Assembly (NCBI GenBank): GCA_030141605.1
Contig: JAQGDQ010000099.1
Location: 513,194 to 577,193, forward strand
Direction: 5' to 3'
Origin: Tubiluchus corallicola
Lineage: Eukaryota > Priapulida > Priapulimorpha > Priapulimorphida > Tubiluchidae
DNA length: 64,000 nucleotides
The notes beneath the pieces were generated by a model. That model made no database searches, was not told the origin of the DNA, and was given only the letters and a program-made list of their open reading frames with translations. Below are positions 60,332 through 64,000 of this stretch, piece after piece; positions within the stretch are counted from its first letter, which is position 1, and every line of letters starts with the position of its first letter. Position numbers and translations under genes: made by a program.

Positions 60332-62631
60332 ATGAACCTTGATCACTTAACAGAAGCTGATGTTGAATTCCTTACGTTCAATTTCTTGTCGGAAGATGAC
60401 AGAAGTACACTTATTGGTAAAATTTCAACAGTTTTCTTGTAGTTAATAGTTGCTCATCTTTGTGATTTCTGGCTTTGTTCTTTGAGTTTGATGTTATTGA
60501 CAAACTTCCAAATGTCTGATAGACTAAGCAGTTAGAATAGTTATTGTTGCCAGCATTTGCATGATCGGGAAAAACTGAGCAAGCAAAAAATAGTGACAAA
60601 TTTTAACTCTGCATTAATTATTGTGAAAATTAAAGTACAAATTGTGTTAGTTTTTCAACTACGTGCTTTAAAAAAAGTTTATTGCTGCTTTATAAGGCAG
60701 TTTTGAACAGTTCCTTGCATTTACGTAATGCGTGAGTATAAGGTATAGTAAATTCATCTCGTAGTTTTACCATATCATTAATTGACAGTTTTTTGAAAAT
60801 AATTTTACCATATCTCTGTGAATTTGACAAACTGGCACTCCATTTTTGTACACGTCATCATCGTGGGGAGTTGCTGAAGCCAAGGTGCAGAATTAGAGCC
60901 CCTCACTTGGTGTAAATTCACTAAAATGAAATATTCATTAAGCTGTTAAATGATGTGGGCACTGTGTACTGTAACATTAGTTTATATTAGAATATGCTGC
61001 TTATTGGCAACGTATGTTCAGAAAATATTTTGACTGCACTGTGTTGCACCTTTCTGATGTTATCTACAGCTGCTACTGAACAATGCTATTATGGTCTCCA
61101 ACATTGGACCTTACAGACACTTAATATTGTGGATTTTGAGCTTGTGAAGGAATTTCATTTTGATGATTGTATTGTTCATGAACAACAGTGCATTGTAGCC
61201 ATTAAAGCACAAGAAAGCACTCTTCCTAAATAAAGCTTAAAAAATTCGTCTTGACATTTTACATCACTTACATGCTATGTTATTGCATGCAGGGTTTGCG
61301 TTAGCAGGGTTACATAGGGATAACTCTTTGTAAAATTGCTAAATTTAAACTCTTGTGATTACAGTTAGGCGTAACCATTTTAATGGTAAGTCATTTGAAA
61401 CAAGTTTTATTTGCATTGCATCAAGTTTTAAAAAATAATCAGAGAATTTGTGGCACGCTGTTTGCTAACTAGGCAAAAGTTTAAATTGCTTTATATTGTC
61501 AGTGAAATCAATAATGTGTTTTTCGGTATATTGATAGTGCACACTGGGTTGGCGATGCAGTGCCGTTTTACCAATTGGCACAAATATTTTAAATTGTTAA
61601 GAATTTTCTTTTTCAACTACACGAAATTTTCAAACAGATAAGCATAATGTAAAGTAATATAGCAGTTATGGAAAGATATTCAGGATATACTTTAAAATTC
61701 CATTTTCTTCCCCTTTAGATTTTCAGATAGTTGAAGGATGGATAACTGAGTTTAATTACGAAGAATGTTAAAGTTAAGGCCTGCAAAGTCTGGAAATAAC
61801 TGTACATGGTTGACAGTATGTAATGTTGTTTACACATATGTTAAGTTGTATGATATTAATGTTCTTTTTTAACCATACCATCATTAGTTGGTGCAAAGGT
61901 TAGGACCTGTTCATTTGAGTTCTTGTCCAGAACGAGATGAAATTATAATCACAAAACATGGCAGAGGTGTCATGGGTTTGGGCAAGACTTGGTGATTTAT
62001 TGTCAGAACCGTGAATGTGAGTCAAAAGTAGGCTGACTGTTCGCGGCTTGTCTATTTTGATATTTGTGGAGGTAGACCTGGTGTGAGCTGGGCAAGTACG
62101 GACGGTCAGTAGGTCCATGGGTAAACCACTTTGTATTTGATCTGGGTGGTTTCATTTGCCATGCTGTTTTTGCCATCAGCCTCATACTAGAAGCTGTATA
62201 CATATGTGAACATGGCTGAGACACCTCTGCTAGTGTAGTGCCTCTTCCTGGAGGCATTGGCTTGATAATGAGCTGGATCCTGGTCTCACCACAATTATCC
62301 AATTTGTGTAGAGAACCTGTCACTGAATGCTGGATTCTGTATTGTTAAAAAAAAACAGTTATGAAGTTTTCAACAGTTTGCATCTGATAGATCTATACTA
62401 ATTGCTTATGAGTAAGCTTGCTACTTGGATCTATATTTTAAAAAAATACCTGTCTTGTTACAACATGTGTTAAATCATTGAGATTTTCCACTTTTAATCA
62501 ATTTTGAATCTTGTGTAATAAGTTTTCTTTTGTTGTTGTGTGGGGTTACATTTTCATCCTTACCAGACGAATTGGGAATATATTGCAAGTTTCAACTGTG
62601 CCCGCGTGGTAAATGTGATGCCAAGCTATGA
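60332..62631 (+). CDS. Start of an unrecognised gene, divergent from RpL5
   Basis: Exon 60332-60416 encodes MNLDHLTEADVEFLTFNFLS then EDDRSTLI and one base, ending at a GTAAAA donor. The best in-phase next exon starts at 62567 after CATCCTTACCAG and reads DELGIYCKFQLCPRGKCDAK, L, stop (62631), giving about 49 residues. Alternatively it leaves through a GTAAAT donor at 62609, in which case the gene runs on past or near the window end. The Cys spacing CxxxxCxxxxC could bind metal. An alternative acceptor at 61718 lies exactly at the end of a dispersed repeat and is less likely. The acidic, codon-like first exon and its position beside a shared promoter support a real gene; function unknown. Confidence 0.45.
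61185..61725 (+). repeat. Dispersed TTAAAGCACAAGAAA repeat, copy 3
   Basis: Same family as 24296-24795 (inverse) and 17815-17955. It begins ATTAAAGCACAAGAAAGCAC and ends CCATTTTCTTCCCCTTTAG. Lies in the proposed intron of the unrecognised gene. Confidence 0.65.
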
Positions 62632-63069
62632 TGTGTAAATATAAGTTGGATATTATCATTTTTAGTATCCTCTAGTCATGTAGTATCGTACTAAAAATTG
62701 TAATGTTTCGACTTTGTTTCATGTTACTGCAGTAAATTTTGTAAAATTAATTACTATTTATATCCACTTAAACATCATGAATGCTACTTACCTTATGTAA
62801 CTAATTACAATCCCATTTTGTTTTTTTAAAGTAGTAAAGTTTATTTTCAAATGCATAACAATTATAATTTAAAACATTAAAACGGTCAAGTTTAAAAAGT
62901 ATAGTATTACTTAAAAGACAAAAAAGGGGTACTTGAAGTAGGTTTCAGAAAAATTATATTACTTTAGAACAATTTATTGCACATGTCGGACTCACGTTGA
63001 AACAATTTTTTGTTAGTTTCCGTTTTAAATCTCCCGCAGTACTGTTCTGACCATGCCATTACATGACGT

Positions 63070-63800
63070 CATATACGCGTAATGTATATCAGGGGAAGAA
63101 AAGGAAAAGGAAATGTTAAACTATGTCCCAAAAAACTTGTCTCACCGAACATAGCCGTAAATCAATCAAAAACTGTAAATTTCTTAGGTGTTCGTGTAGA
63201 TAGTAAATTTACTTGGGATGAGCATTTTGCTAACACATACAACAAAATGGCCTCAAGCACATCTGTTCTTCCACAGGTTAGGGCCAGCTATCCTAGCAGA
63301 CTAATATTTTAATTTATAAGACATTAATTTTACCTCACTACTTGTAAGGCTGCTTGCTTTTTCACAAAATTGAAAAAAGAAAATTTCTCAAAACTCAACT
63401 TGCTTCAAAACTATGCCTTATATCTGGTTATTCTCATAAGAAATCATCAAATAATCCATACAGTTTAGCAACTGAATTGAGGTCAGCTACAAAAATTCCT
63501 ATTCTTGAGTCACATACGGATTATTCCACTCTTATTTTACTGTACAAATACGTTCATAACGTAAATGTACCCTTCTTCTGGTACAACATATTACCTTTTC
63601 TTGCGATCCCTGTTTTAAATTCCAGAACTCATAATATTAAGTAAATTAGGACTAACAACTCTTATGGTCATAACTCATATACTAAGCAAGCAGTAAATCT
63701 TTGGAACTCATTACCGGTCAAAATGAATAGAGCTGAATCACTAGCACAATTCAAAATGTTAAATAGAAGACACACAATGGAAAGATTCGAATAATCAAAA
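63070..63800 (+). pseudogene. LINE reverse transcriptase C-terminal remnant
   Basis: The frame at 63082 reads SKTVNFLGVRVDSKFTWDEH, the NFLGV.D..L.W..H block that follows the catalytic fingers/palm in many LINEs. Later frames give SGYSHKKSSN, then YGHNSYTKQAVNLWNSLPVK and the tail. Several frameshifts separate the blocks. Immobile remnant; clade not assigned. Confidence 0.7.
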
Positions 63801-64000
63801 TGATAATATCAGCTCGAGTTCTAACTTTATTTACCCCCAAATTTATTAAAAGCATGTTATGTGTATTCATTTGTTGACTAAAATTTAAGTGTATTACTGT
63901 AGCATTTGAACATTTTTGTAATACTTTTGGTTATGTAGTATTTGCAATGTTTTATATTTGCACGGTGTTTATTTGAAGCTATATACATATATGTGTACAT

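Overview
The window is nuclear DNA of an AT-rich invertebrate metazoan. The coding regions are split by canonical GT..AG introns. The gene set is conserved animal housekeeping genes (a Drosha orthologue is present), and introns and intergenic gaps are full of DNA-transposon MITEs, decayed LINE 3' ends and SINE-like repeats. I cannot name the species from the sequence. Gene identities come from exon-by-exon translation with phase checks, set against recalled family sequences; no search was run.

Layout: (1) 172-8587, minus: N-terminal part of Drosha, continuing beyond base 1. (2) 8.6-14.7 kb: intergenic, with a pogo/Tigger-type element carrying a transposase remnant, a 753-bp unclassified TIR element and a hAT MITE. 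(3) 14750-18362, plus: four-exon inosine-uridine-type nucleoside hydrolase. (4) 18.4-23.2 kb: a hAT copy and a few doubtful minus-strand exons. (5) 23222-30019, minus: complete six-exon uridine-cytidine kinase, back to back with (6) 30834-45095, plus: complete twelve-exon SCYL3/PACE-1 pseudokinase. (7) 45.1-48 kb: repeats. (8) 48055-60150, minus: ribosomal protein L5 in eight exons, whose ATG-only first exon lies 5.6 kb upstream of exon 2. (9) 58658-59596, minus: inositol polyphosphate multikinase (IPMK), lying inside that first RpL5 intron on the same strand. (10) From 60332, plus: start of an unrecognised gene divergent from RpL5. (11) 63.1-63.8 kb: LINE reverse-transcriptase remnant.

The genes do not form a pathway: microRNA processing, nucleoside salvage (hydrolase and kinase), a trafficking pseudokinase, the ribosome and inositol phosphate signalling. 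The most interesting structure is the RpL5/IPMK arrangement. One ATG|GT exon is in phase with both the second exon of RpL5 and the main exon of IPMK. Next is a ~750-bp transposon family with 5-bp target duplications that I cannot assign, one copy of which sits inside a LINE. I found no CRISPR, rRNA genes or convincing intact tRNA genes.
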